Shown: positions 51,245 to 60,418, counted from the first letter of the stretch. The stretch is DNA of 64,000 bases from Panacagrimonas sp965216845 (GCA_965216845.1 OZ244200.1:3038001-3102000); one strand, 5' to 3'. Made by a program: numbers and translations. Notes: generated by a model from the letters alone, not told the origin.

Positions 51245-53797
51245 TTAGAATTGGTATTTGAGGTAGAAGCCGAGATTGTCGCGGTCGGCCAGCAGGTTGT
51301 TGGTGCCGGCGCCGGCGTAGAGGTTGTAGACCACATTGAAGCTGAGCGCCTTTTCATAGCGGAACTCCAGGATCGAGGTCAGCGAGTAACGACCTTCGAT
51401 GAAATTGAACAGCGGAGCCGGCGAATTGCCATAGACGTCGTGCTGCCAGAGCAGCAGCGGCGCGATGCTGATGGACGGCAGCACCGACTCGTAGAGGATT
51501 CGCGCGACCACGCGGTAGCCGGTCGAAAAACCATGCGCAAACGCATCCCGCGGTGCCTGGAAGGGGTTGAATCGGATGCCGTCCGGGCCGATGGTGCAGG
51601 CCACATTGGTCGAGCAAGCCAGTTGCGAGCCGTCCGCACCGCTGCCTTCGGCGCCAGCCGAGGCATGAGTATAGGCGGTCAGTGGACCTTCCAGTTGCAA
51701 CTCGTTGAAGGACGGCATGTTCAGCACGTGCGTCGCCGCCAGCTCGTAGGCCATCAGCACCTGGTCGGCGCCGATCAGCTTGGACGGCCAGTCGGACACG
51801 CTGTACAGGCGGGTTGCACCCAGGGTGTACTGCATGACGTCGAACTCCTCCCAGCCGCGGACGCGGCTGTTGGGCGCCGGGTCGTCGCCCAGGCTGCCGC
51901 CGCGATAAGGGACGATGAAGTTCGGAAACGAGCGCGCCGAGCTGGGAACGCCGGCCAGCAACAGGAAGCTGGTATCGTCGAAGTACACGTTGCCATCGGC
52001 ATCGACGGCGTCGCTGCGGTCGTAGATGAAGAACTGCCCGGTGGTGTTCTGCCCGTTGCCGCCGGGCGTGCCGGTGCTGTCCAGCCCGAAGGATACGGCA
52101 GCCGCCGTTCCGAAACAGCCGTCGCCTGGGTCGTTGCAATGCCCCAGCGTGGGCGCCATGGCGGCGAAGCCCAGATCCACCAGCGACACCTGCAGCGGCA
52201 GGTCGGGCCGATAGGCAAGCTCACCCTGGAAGGAGTAGTCGCCATAGGTGGTGTTGAAGCTCAGGCCGAACATCTTGAGATCTTCGGGGTAGGTCAGCTG
52301 CGCGTCCGCGGTGTCGAAGGGAATGATCTCGCTGAGCGGCCTGCCCGGTTGAAACACCAGAATGTTGGCCAGGCCGGTGACCACGTCCAGCGGGGTGCCG
52401 TCGATGCCGATATCCGCCGCCAATTCGGGGCGGGCGGCTATGATTTGCACCGCGTCCACCAACGCCTGGGTGACGCCGGTGGGCTCCTCGACCAGAGCCA
52501 GGTTCGGGCACAGAGTCAGGATCTCGAAGGTATTGCGCGCATCGCGACCCTCCGGATTGCCCGCAGCACGCATGCAGCTGGCATTCGAGGCGTAGATGTC
52601 GACGTAGGGTAGCTTGGAGTGGTAGTTCGAGAAATAGAAACCCAGCTCGGTGCCGTAGTTCAGCCAGTCTGCGTAGTACTTGAGGCTGATGCCGTACTCG
52701 CCGCCGTCGCGCGCCCGCTCATCCGGCCTGCGGCCGATGGACAGTGTGGTGCGTGACACCAGCCCCAGGGGGTTGGCCAGCCGGGTCCCCAACTGTCCGA
52801 AATCATCCGGCGCCTGGCCAAAACCGCCGTTGAGGCGATCCTCACCCAGGTTGTTGACTCCGGCGTCGAGGAAGGAATAGAAAGTGCCGGGTGCGGGGAT
52901 GTCCACCGGCTGCCACTCGAAGGCGTAATGGGCCTGCAGGCTGACACCGCCGCCCAGGTAGGTGGACAGGTTGGCCATGTTGACCGGGACGAACAAATCC
53001 TCCAGCAGCGCGTTACCGAGCCGGAAAACGTTGTTGGCGTTCACCGGATTGGCCTGAGACAGACTGTTGATGATCGCCACGGTGCTTTCGCCCCAGTTCA
53101 CCACCTGTTTGCCGACGCGAAGCACGACGTCCTGATCCACCACCGGCAGAGTGAAGGGCACGGTCAGATGCAGGTCGAGCAGATCGTAGAACAGGTATTC
53201 GTCCGCGATGTCGTCGGCGCGCTTCTCGCGCACCACGGCGCCCTTGAGCAGGGTGGCGCCAAAATAGCGGTTGGCGAACGGGTCGCCGCGGATCAGCACC
53301 GATTCGAAGTTCTCCGGAGTGACCTTGTTCGGGTGAAATTCGTCGAAATCATAGTTGAGCGGATCGTAGACGCCACGACCGCGCACGAACAGCTCCATGT
53401 TCGAGAAGCGGAACTTGACGTCGGTGTTCATGACGAACGGCGCCTGCACGACGTCGCCCTTGTCATAATTGAGATTGCCGTCGTCAAAGTTCATCGAGGC
53501 TTGGCCCGGCGCGTCACGCAGGCGCGCCGCCGGGTAGCCCTGGCCGCGCGCAACGCCCTGACAGAGCTGGAAGACGCCGGCGCAGACATCCGGGTCGAGG
53601 TTGGACTTGCCGACCAGGTAGTCCGCGCGATCATGCAAACGCCACTGCGCCCCCGCCGTGAGGCTGTTGTTCAGAATCGTTTCGACGTCCGTGCCGAAAA
53701 GGTCGAAGCTGAAATCCCGGGCCTGAGCGGCACCTGCGGACAGAAGCGCCGCCGTCGCGGCGATCCAAAGACCGACCCAAATTCCTGCGATTCGCAT
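51245..53797 (-). CDS. DUF1302 family outer-membrane protein B
   Basis: An 850-residue paralogue of DUF1302-A with signal peptide (IAATAALLSAGAAQA), the same ILNNSLTAGAQWRLHDR opening, VGKQVVNWGEST motif and terminal FYLKYQF. Similarity extends through most of the length, with DNA stretches of more than 50 bases identical (for example around 51403-51460 compared with 46123-46180). This indicates a tandem duplication of the DUF1302-lipoprotein pair, followed by divergence. First gene of the envelope module, 92 bases after the esterase gene of island B. Confidence 0.88.
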   Translation of the reverse strand: MRIAGIWVGLWIAATAALLSAGAAQARDFSFDLFGTDVETILNNSLTAGAQWRLHDRADYLVGKSNLDPDVCAGVFQLCQGVARGQGYPAARLRDAPGQASMNFDDGNLNYDKGDVVQAPFVMNTDVKFRFSNMELFVRGRGVYDPLNYDFDEFHPNKVTPENFESVLIRGDPFANRYFGATLLKGAVVREKRADDIADEYLFYDLLDLHLTVPFTLPVVDQDVVLRVGKQVVNWGESTVAIINSLSQANPVNANNVFRLGNALLEDLFVPVNMANLSTYLGGGVSLQAHYAFEWQPVDIPAPGTFYSFLDAGVNNLGEDRLNGGFGQAPDDFGQLGTRLANPLGLVSRTTLSIGRRPDERARDGGEYGISLKYYADWLNYGTELGFYFSNYHSKLPYVDIYASNASCMRAAGNPEGRDARNTFEILTLCPNLALVEEPTGVTQALVDAVQIIAARPELAADIGIDGTPLDVVTGLANILVFQPGRPLSEIIPFDTADAQLTYPEDLKMFGLSFNTTYGDYSFQGELAYRPDLPLQVSLVDLGFAAMAPTLGHCNDPGDGCFGTAAAVSFGLDSTGTPGGNGQNTTGQFFIYDRSDAVDADGNVYFDDTSFLLLAGVPSSARSFPNFIVPYRGGSLGDDPAPNSRVRGWEEFDVMQYTLGATRLYSVSDWPSKLIGADQVLMAYELAATHVLNMPSFNELQLEGPLTAYTHASAGAEGSGADGSQLACSTNVACTIGPDGIRFNPFQAPRDAFAHGFSTGYRVVARILYESVLPSISIAPLLLWQHDVYGNSPAPLFNFIEGRYSLTSILEFRYEKALSFNVVYNLYAGAGTNNLLADRDNLGFYLKYQF

Positions 53798-53889
53798 GTG
53801 TTCTCCTCACTGCTGCAGTTATTGATAGTGTTGTTTTTCTAATCCACTGGCGCTCAGGCGCCGGGCGATACAGAGGCAGCCGGCTGTGT

Positions 53890-54837
53890 TCACTCGGTCA
53901 TCCGAACATCCCCTCTTGGGGCCGCCAACTGCTCGCAGCCCACCGTTCCACGCAGGCTGCCGATGAACCTGGCGATGCGCGCCAAGTCCCGGCGTGATTC
54001 GGAGATCAAGGCGTTGAGCACCGGCCAGGCGTGCGGCAGATCCGGCCGCGTCAGCATCTCCACGCGTACGCCCTGGGCACGCGCCTTGGCGGCCACCGCG
54101 TAGGCGTCATCACGTAGACATTCCTCGTCGCTGACCGTCAGCAGCAACGGCGGCAGCCCGGTGAAATCACCGTTGAGCGGCGAGGCGCGCGGATCGTCAC
54201 GCGGGTGATCGCGCAGGTATGCGCCTGCCATCTTCTGAATGACGCTGAGCGAGAGCATCGCGTCGCTACGGTCGTTTTCGCGCCAGCTCGGCAGTTGGCC
54301 GCTGATGTCCGCTCCCGGTGAAATGGCGACGGCACAGCTCGGCAGGGCCATACCCATGTCGCGCGCGGTCTGCAAAGTCACCAGCGTGAGGTTACCGCCC
54401 GCCGAATCGCCGGTGACCGCAAACCTGCCCGGTTCCACGCCACATTCCAGCAACGTTTGATACACCGCCAGGCAGTCCTCGGGCGCCGCCGGAAACGGAT
54501 GCTCGGGTGCCAGACGATAGTCCGGCAGAATCACCTCGGCCCTGAGGCGCTTGGCTAGTCCGCCGGCGAAGGGATGGTAGGTCCGCAACTTGCCGCCGAT
54601 GAAGGCGCCGCCGTGCAGGTGCAGCACCGTCATTCTCGGACGCGGCACCGCAACCCGTTCACAGGGCACCCCGGCGATGCTGATTGAATCCACCGATACC
54701 CCGCTTGGGGTTGGCGCCGGGAACGGCATATCAAGGATACGCCGGAAGTGCGCGACGGCGGCCTCCTGACTTTCGAAGTCTCGCTTCAGCATGGCTCTGA
54801 ACGCCACTTTTGCAGCGACTGCGCTTGAACTTGCCAT
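53890..54837 (-). CDS. Alpha/beta hydrolase, hormone-sensitive-lipase family esterase
   Basis: A 315-residue esterase, cytosolic. The oxyanion motif is LHLHGGAFIGG, the nucleophile elbow GDSAGGNL, and the C-terminal His is in DLPHAWPVL. The start at 54837 is preceded by AAGGAG; a longer frame from 54945 would run over the end of the SDR and is rejected. Same family as the esterase in island A, so each island has its own SDR/BVMO/esterase set. Confidence 0.9.
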   Translation of the reverse strand: MASSSAVAAKVAFRAMLKRDFESQEAAVAHFRRILDMPFPAPTPSGVSVDSISIAGVPCERVAVPRPRMTVLHLHGGAFIGGKLRTYHPFAGGLAKRLRAEVILPDYRLAPEHPFPAAPEDCLAVYQTLLECGVEPGRFAVTGDSAGGNLTLVTLQTARDMGMALPSCAVAISPGADISGQLPSWRENDRSDAMLSLSVIQKMAGAYLRDHPRDDPRASPLNGDFTGLPPLLLTVSDEECLRDDAYAVAAKARAQGVRVEMLTRPDLPHAWPVLNALISESRRDLARIARFIGSLRGTVGCEQLAAPRGDVRMTE

Positions 54838-54851
54838 TTTGTACTCTCCTT

Positions 54852-55685
54852 TCAGCCGGCCGCGAGCCGGTAACCCAGCCCCAGAACACGGGCATAGGAC
54901 GCGGGCGCGACCCGCTTGAAGCGCCACGCGAGCCGACCGTCCCATTGGGGCAGCACGTAGAGCTGGTTGCGATCGCAGGCATCCAGCGTCTTGCGCGCCA
55001 CTTCACCGCTGTCGGTGAAAGCCCATTTCTCCATCGCCTTGGCCGCGAAGCCCTTGAGCTCGGAGGAAACGCGGCTCTCGTTGACGATGTTGGTGGGCAC
55101 CACGGTCGGACACAGCACGCTGACGTGCACGCCACTCCCGGTGAGTTCGGCGGCCAGGGTTTCCGACAGCGACAGCACCGCCGACTTGGTGACGTTGTAG
55201 GTTGTCATCTCCGGCGCTGCTGCAAAGCCCGCAGCCGAGGCCGTGTTGATGATGGCGCCATGGCCCGCTTCGCGGAAGCGGGGCCCGAAGAAGTGGCAGC
55301 CGTGGATCACGCCCCACAGATTGACATCCACGCACCAGTGCCAGTCTTCCAGACTGACCTCGCCGATGCGTCCGCCCACCCCGACGCCGGCGTTGTTCAC
55401 CACCAGCGTGGTCGGCCGCCCCAGCAGGCTGTCCGCCTGTTCCGCCAGCTCGGTGAATTGCGCCTGGTCACCGACGTCACAGCGATACGCGATACCGCGC
55501 CCGCCGAGTTGTTCCACCAGCGCCGCGGCCTGTTCGGCGCGATCTTCATGCAGATCGACGCAGATCACGCTGCTGTTCCGGCGCGCCAGCTCGCAGGCAA
55601 AACTGCGACCGATGCCGCTGCCGGCCCCGGTGACCACAGCCGCAGCTCCGCGGCTGTAGCTGCGCAACGATGACACCTTGGCCAT
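54852..55685 (-). CDS. Short-chain dehydrogenase/reductase
   Basis: A 277-residue classical SDR. Cofactor motif TGAGSGIG (19-26), NNAG (97-100), Ser150, Tyr163 and Lys167 in YNVTK. The extended C-terminus is typical of SDRs acting on bulky substrates, but substrate cannot be inferred. Start at 55685 is supported by AGGAGAG upstream; a longer open frame to 55799 is Arg-rich and rejected. Between the esterase and PF10118-2. Confidence 0.9.
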   Translation of the reverse strand: MAKVSSLRSYSRGAAAVVTGAGSGIGRSFACELARRNSSVICVDLHEDRAEQAAALVEQLGGRGIAYRCDVGDQAQFTELAEQADSLLGRPTTLVVNNAGVGVGGRIGEVSLEDWHWCVDVNLWGVIHGCHFFGPRFREAGHGAIINTASAAGFAAAPEMTTYNVTKSAVLSLSETLAAELTGSGVHVSVLCPTVVPTNIVNESRVSSELKGFAAKAMEKWAFTDSGEVARKTLDACDRNQLYVLPQWDGRLAWRFKRVAPASYARVLGLGYRLAAG

Positions 55686-55810
55686 GTACCGCTCTCCTCT
55701 GATTGTTGATTGATATTCCGCAGGCCCGGCCCGCCGGACAACGGGGCGACTCGGCCTGCGTGACGCCCCGCAAGGCGATGCCCTGCGGCGACGGCACAAG
55801 TGCCGGCGAT

Positions 55811-56698
55811 CTAAGCCGCGGCCTGCAATTCGGACTGCCCCTCGACGAAGGCCATGAAGGCCTTCATGGTGTCGCCGGTCTCGTCGAAAGTCTTCTTCCA
55901 GACCTTGATCGCTTCGCGGTTGTCGTGATCCCAGGGGTGGAAGTCGGGCAGGTAGTACGGCACGTAGTGCTTGAACAGCAGACGCATGAAACCCGGCCGG
56001 AAGAACTGGAAGTCCAGCGCCTTGAACGCCGAACGCCAGTTGAAGAGCTGGCCATCCCGCGCAACCAGTTTCAAGCGCTGATATTCGGAGATGGTGAAGA
56101 AGATGCCGGTCATCAGGATCATGCCGGCAATGCGCTTGGAATAGCTGCCGACCGCATCCTGGTAGACGTCGAACGAAACCGACTTGTGCTCGGTTTCCTC
56201 GATCATGTGCCAGGCGATCATCGCGCCCAGCTTGGGGTCGAAGTCGCGGAAGATCTCCGGGTGCTCGACGAATACCGCCGAGATCGTGCCGGTGAAATGC
56301 TCGCCGGCCGCCATCACCGAGAGCTGCATATCATCACTGAGAATCTTCTGCAGAAACAATCGCATGTTCTTGAACGCCTGCTCGACTTCGGCCACCGGAA
56401 CGCCGTGCTTGGCCACTGCGGCGTTCATGATGTCGTGCTCGCGCGCGTGGTAATGCTCCTGCTTGATGAAGTCGACACCCGCCTTGCGCACCTTCTCGTC
56501 CTTGAGCTTGACCAGGTGACTGCGCACGCACTGCATCACCCAGCGCTCACCGTCGGGAACCGCTGCCAGCAGGGCGTTCCACCAGTGGGTGGTCCACGGG
56601 TCACGGTTCATCCAGTACTTCGGGACGTCGGTCATGTCGAAGTGGAGGTCGCGCGGACGAACCTCGTCATAGCCGATCTTTCGGTTCGCAAGTGCCAT
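55811..56698 (-). CDS. PF10118 metal-dependent protein 2, ferritin-like diiron candidate
   Basis: A 295-residue protein closely similar to PF10118-1: the first 13 residues differ at one position. Proposed diiron ligands are Glu51, Glu81-x2-His84, Glu133 and Glu168-x2-His171 (EETEHKSV). Good Shine-Dalgarno (AGGAG) before the ATG. It lies between an SDR and BVMO-2, an arrangement suggesting alcohol-forming oxygenation, dehydrogenation, then Baeyer-Villiger oxidation. Enzymatic role inferred. Confidence 0.84.
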   Translation of the reverse strand: MALANRKIGYDEVRPRDLHFDMTDVPKYWMNRDPWTTHWWNALLAAVPDGERWVMQCVRSHLVKLKDEKVRKAGVDFIKQEHYHAREHDIMNAAVAKHGVPVAEVEQAFKNMRLFLQKILSDDMQLSVMAAGEHFTGTISAVFVEHPEIFRDFDPKLGAMIAWHMIEETEHKSVSFDVYQDAVGSYSKRIAGMILMTGIFFTISEYQRLKLVARDGQLFNWRSAFKALDFQFFRPGFMRLLFKHYVPYYLPDFHPWDHDNREAIKVWKKTFDETGDTMKAFMAFVEGQSELQAAA

Positions 56699-56723
56699 GG
56701 TTCTTCTCCTGTCTGAGTCGAAT

Positions 56724-58346
56724 CTACGCGGCAGCGGCGGCGTGATCCTGCGGCTCGGTCGTCACACCGCCCTGGGCGCGGCTGAATCGGTAGTGCTCCA
56801 TGGGAAAGTGCTTGGCGCGCCAGAGCATCTCCATCGTCGTGGACGGACGCAGCATCGGCGCATCGCCGTGCTTGTCGAAGTAGTAGCTGTTCGACGACGC
56901 GCAGCTGTGATTGACGAACACGGTGCTCTGCTGGCGGCGCTGCACGTCCAGAAAGTAGCGCTCGTGCGGTCCCTGCCCGATCTCCACGCGCGTCATGCGA
57001 CGCCGGCGCGCTTCCTTGATGCAGCGCACGGCATGGATGGAGTGCGCCTCGACCATCTTGAAATAGGACGTCCCCGTGAGACCGTAGGGTCCGAGCATGC
57101 CGAAGTAATTCGGGAATTTGGGCACGCTGACCGCCTCGTAGGCTTGGTAGCGCTGCTCGTCCCAGAACTGACCGAGCTCCAGACCGTCGCGCCCGTAGGC
57201 TTCGAACGCGGGGATGTTCCCCTTCTCGAATACGCGATAGCCGGTGGCGGTGATCAGCACGTCGACCTCGCGTTCGGTGCCGTCACGGGTACGGATGCCA
57301 CGCTCGGTGATGCAGTCGATCGGGTCGGTCACCAGCTCGACGTTGTCGCGCGTGTAAGTCTTGAAGTAATCGTTAGAGAAGGTCGGTCGCTTGCAGCCAA
57401 AGCCGTATTTGGGCGTGAGCTTTTCGCGCAACACTGGGTCATTGGGTATCTGCTCGAGCAGATTGTTCTTGCCAGCGCTTTCGGCCCAGCGCACCAGCCC
57501 GGGAATCTGACGGTAGTAGATCACCGCCCCAACCATGACAGCCTCGCTGAGCACATCGGTACAGACACGCACACCCTTCTGCAGGATCGGCAAGGTGCGA
57601 AATGTGGACTTGAGCCAGGTGGGGATCTCCGTATCAGGCTTCTTGAGCACCCAGATCGGCGTGCGTTGGTAGACATCCAGCTGCGCCACCTTGGAGGCGA
57701 TCGACGGCACCAATTGCACGGCTGTGGCGCCGGTACCGATGATGGCGACGCGCTTGCCGGTCAGGTCAATCTTGTCGTCCCAATAGCCCGTATGCATCAC
57801 CGTGCCCTTGAAATCGTCAAGGCCCTTGATGTCCGGCTTCTTGGGAGAGATCAGGCCGCCCGTTGCCCCAATCAGGAACCGCGAATAGAGGCGCTCCCCG
57901 CCCTTGAGCTGGACCTCCCACAGGTCCCGGTCCTCAAGAAAAACGGCCTTGTCCACCTCGGTGCGGAAGCGGACTTTGGGATAGACACCGTACTTGGCAG
58001 CCACGCGCTGGGCATAACGCTGCAGCTCGGCGCCGGGCGCGAACACGCGTGACCAGTCCGGGTTCTGCTCAAACGAGAACGAATAGGTGAACGAGGTGAT
58101 GTCCACCGCGATCCCCGGATAGCGGTTGTCACGCCAGGTGCCGCCGACGTCGCCCGCGCGCTCGAGCAGCAGGAACGAATCGATTCTCGCTTTTTTCAGC
58201 TCGATCGCCAGGCCGATGCCGGAAATCCCGGCGCCGACGATGATCACCTCGTGATCCGGCGTGCGCGGGACCGGACGCGGCGCGGCGCCGCCTCGGGTCG
58301 GCGCGTTCCGCCCAACCCGCTCGCTTGTCATCACATCGTCTGCCAT
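56724..58346 (-). CDS. Flavin-containing Baeyer-Villiger-type monooxygenase (BVMO-2)
   Basis: A 540-residue class B flavoprotein. FAD motif GAGISG (38-43), VGGTWRDNRYPGIAVD at 67-82, Baeyer-Villiger fingerprint F179-x-G181-x3-H185-x3-W189-D190, and NADPH motif GTGATA (204-209). It has an N-terminal 30-residue extension and an Ala-rich tail. Belongs to the same broad family as BVMO-1 but is clearly diverged, so the two probably have different substrates. Preceded by GGAG at eight bases. Confidence 0.92.
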   Translation of the reverse strand: MADDVMTSERVGRNAPTRGGAAPRPVPRTPDHEVIIVGAGISGIGLAIELKKARIDSFLLLERAGDVGGTWRDNRYPGIAVDITSFTYSFSFEQNPDWSRVFAPGAELQRYAQRVAAKYGVYPKVRFRTEVDKAVFLEDRDLWEVQLKGGERLYSRFLIGATGGLISPKKPDIKGLDDFKGTVMHTGYWDDKIDLTGKRVAIIGTGATAVQLVPSIASKVAQLDVYQRTPIWVLKKPDTEIPTWLKSTFRTLPILQKGVRVCTDVLSEAVMVGAVIYYRQIPGLVRWAESAGKNNLLEQIPNDPVLREKLTPKYGFGCKRPTFSNDYFKTYTRDNVELVTDPIDCITERGIRTRDGTEREVDVLITATGYRVFEKGNIPAFEAYGRDGLELGQFWDEQRYQAYEAVSVPKFPNYFGMLGPYGLTGTSYFKMVEAHSIHAVRCIKEARRRRMTRVEIGQGPHERYFLDVQRRQQSTVFVNHSCASSNSYYFDKHGDAPMLRPSTTMEMLWRAKHFPMEHYRFSRAQGGVTTEPQDHAAAAA

Positions 58347-58410
58347 CGTGTTTCTCCGTTGTCTGCCATGGCCCTTTCGGGATGCAAGAATTGAGCTGCG
58401 CAGCGACGGT

Positions 58411-59409
58411 TCAGGTCACGCTTTCGGATGCCGCCGTGACCCTGTCCGCAGCCGACTTGGCGGTCTTGGTCGTTCGCTTGCGCGGCACCTTTGCTTTTGC
58501 TGCCGGTTTTGCGGCCGCCGCCGGCGTCGATGCCGGTGGCGCCGGTGGCGTGGCTGCCGCGTTGTTGGACTTGCCGTACATCAGCGGATTGAGCAGCACG
58601 CCCGCCACCCACTGATAGCGGATACCCAGCGTGCGCTGCATCAGGTCGATCACGCGCGCATCCGGACCCACCAGAATCCGCGGCCTGTTGCGGCGGATAC
58701 CATCAATGATGATGGCCGCCGCCTTTTCGGGGCTGGTCAGCGTGATGCGTTCGAACCATTTCGAGAAGTCGGCCTGGTCCAGTCCGGCATTGGTGGTCAG
58801 CCGCGAACTTTTGGCGATGTTGGTGCGGATACCGCCGGGGTGCACGCAGCTCACCGCCACCGGCTGGCGTTCGGCCCGCATCTCGATCCGCAGTGACTCG
58901 GTGTAGCCGCGAACGCCGAACTTGGCGGCGTTGTAGGCGCTTGTCAACGGGCCGGAGATCATGCCGTAGATGCTCGAGACGTTGACCACATGTCCGTCAC
59001 CGGAGTCGATCAGCTGCGGCAGAAACGCCTGGGTGCCGTAACAGACACCCCAGAAGTTGATGCCCATCAGCCACTCGAAATCCTCCCAGCGCATCTCCCG
59101 CACGCTGGCGCCGAGCCCGACGCCCGCATTGTTGACGATGAGATTCGCGGGCTGCCCGAAGTCCGACTTGATCAGCTCGGCGTGCCGGAAGAAGGCGTCA
59201 CGGTCGGACACGTCGAACACGTAGCCCCTGACCTGATCACCGCGCTCGCCGCCGGCCTGCGCGACCGTCTCCTCGACGGCATCCGACTGGATATCGCAGG
59301 CCGCCACCTTGCAGCCCCGCCGGGCCAGGTCGAGCACCAGCGCCCGGCCGATACCGCTGCCGGCGCCGGTGACCACCGCGAGCTTGCCCTGGAAGGTTTT
59401 TGATTTCAT
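58411..59409 (-). CDS. Short-chain dehydrogenase with Ala/Pro/Lys-rich tail
   Basis: A 332-residue SDR: TGAGSGIG (14-21), NNAG (93-96), Ser145/146 region, Tyr159 and Lys163 (SAYNAAK). The core ends near residue 280; the last 51 residues are Ala, Pro, Lys and Thr rich with no predicted fold, resembling histone H1/phasin-type tails. The C-terminal extension may mediate binding to lipid inclusions, nucleic acid or a partner. Ten bases after the PF10118-3 gene. Confidence 0.88.
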   Translation of the reverse strand: MKSKTFQGKLAVVTGAGSGIGRALVLDLARRGCKVAACDIQSDAVEETVAQAGGERGDQVRGYVFDVSDRDAFFRHAELIKSDFGQPANLIVNNAGVGLGASVREMRWEDFEWLMGINFWGVCYGTQAFLPQLIDSGDGHVVNVSSIYGMISGPLTSAYNAAKFGVRGYTESLRIEMRAERQPVAVSCVHPGGIRTNIAKSSRLTTNAGLDQADFSKWFERITLTSPEKAAAIIIDGIRRNRPRILVGPDARVIDLMQRTLGIRYQWVAGVLLNPLMYGKSNNAAATPPAPPASTPAAAAKPAAKAKVPRKRTTKTAKSAADRVTAASESVT

Positions 59410-59418
59410 GGTTCGCCC

Positions 59419-60318
59419 CTACGCCGCCTTGGCCAGCTCGGCGTAGGCCGCCTCGCCGGCGGCGAGTGCGTCCCCATGGGACTGGTAGTGGCTCAACCAG
59501 ACGTCGTAGCCCTCGAGTTCGCCCGCATCCCAGGGCTGGAAGCCAGGCTTGAACCAGGCCAGATAGTGGCCGAGCATATCGCGGAAGAAACCGCCGCGCG
59601 TGGGCTTGAACATCCACCACAGACCCTGCCCCCAGTAACGAGCGCGCTCGCGGCGGGTGCAGCCGTCCACACGGAGAATGTGCTCGAGAATCGGGAAAAC
59701 CAGAGCATTGAACAGAACGCTCATGTAGAGCATCATCGCGACGCGGGGCACGTACCCCACCTTGGCCACATCACGCATGACCTCGAAGGCCACGGACTTG
59801 TGTTCGATCTCCTCGGCGGCATGCCAGTAGTAGAGCGCACGCACACGCTCGTCCGCACCGCTCATGAGATCGCTGTCCTTGTCGAGCAGGTTGTGCGCCA
59901 TGCTGGCGGTCATGTGCTCGGCGCAGGCGGTCAGCGTGATCTGCATGCGCGGAGACAGCAGGCGGGTGTGTACCGCGAAGAACTTCTTCAGCAAGGCTTC
60001 GATCTTCGGCACGTCCGCGCCCTGGCGATGCAGCCGGGCGTTGTAGGCGTTGTGGAGCATGCCGTGGGCGCCTTCCTGACGCACGAAATCCTTGAATGCC
60101 TGTTGCAGCTCCGGACTCTTCAGTTCGTTCTTGAACTGGCGCAGCGAGACGATGAAGAATTTCTCGCCTTCCGGCAGCGTCGTGGAGAACGCATCGAAAA
60201 AGCGTGACTTGAAGACGTCGCCGTTCGCCCAATAAACGGGGATCTTGTCGTCGAACTCAAGTTCGCGCGGCATACGCGGAACCATCTTGGGGTTCGAGGA
60301 AAGCTGAGTGGCTGACAT
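59419..60318 (-). CDS. PF10118 metal-dependent protein 3, ferritin-like diiron candidate
   Basis: A 299-residue, more divergent third copy. The proposed ligands persist although the surroundings differ: Glu52, Glu82-x2-His85 (RQEGAHG), Glu134 (AEHMTAS), Glu170-x2-His173 (EEIEHKSV). That conservation supports a diiron site. The ATG at 60318 is preferred over 60336 because GGAG lies eight bases upstream. Its neighbours are two SDRs. Confidence 0.82.
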   Translation of the reverse strand: MSATQLSSNPKMVPRMPRELEFDDKIPVYWANGDVFKSRFFDAFSTTLPEGEKFFIVSLRQFKNELKSPELQQAFKDFVRQEGAHGMLHNAYNARLHRQGADVPKIEALLKKFFAVHTRLLSPRMQITLTACAEHMTASMAHNLLDKDSDLMSGADERVRALYYWHAAEEIEHKSVAFEVMRDVAKVGYVPRVAMMLYMSVLFNALVFPILEHILRVDGCTRRERARYWGQGLWWMFKPTRGGFFRDMLGHYLAWFKPGFQPWDAGELEGYDVWLSHYQSHGDALAAGEAAYAELAKAA

Positions 60319-60390
60319 GAGAAGACTCCGAAACATTAGTTAGATAAAGCGGGCGCCCGCCGGATCGGAAAATTTGGGCGGCGGCCGGCT

Positions 60391-60418
60391 ACACGTAGCG
60401 CGTTGTCGCACTACGTGT
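60391..60418. terminator. Hairpin between an SDR and PF10118-3
   Basis: A 12-bp stem with one mismatch around a TTGT loop (ACACGTAGCGCG/CGCACTACGTGT). Located in the 161-base gap after the SDR ending at 60480. It has no T-run; it may terminate or process the minus-strand transcript, implying that PF10118-3 and the genes after it have a further promoter. Confidence 0.45.

Noticed and set aside
50792..52612. 606-residue plus-strand open frame opposite lipoprotein-B and DUF1302-B
   Set aside because: Antisense shadow that repeats the composition of the one at 45520-48573 because the underlying genes are duplicated.
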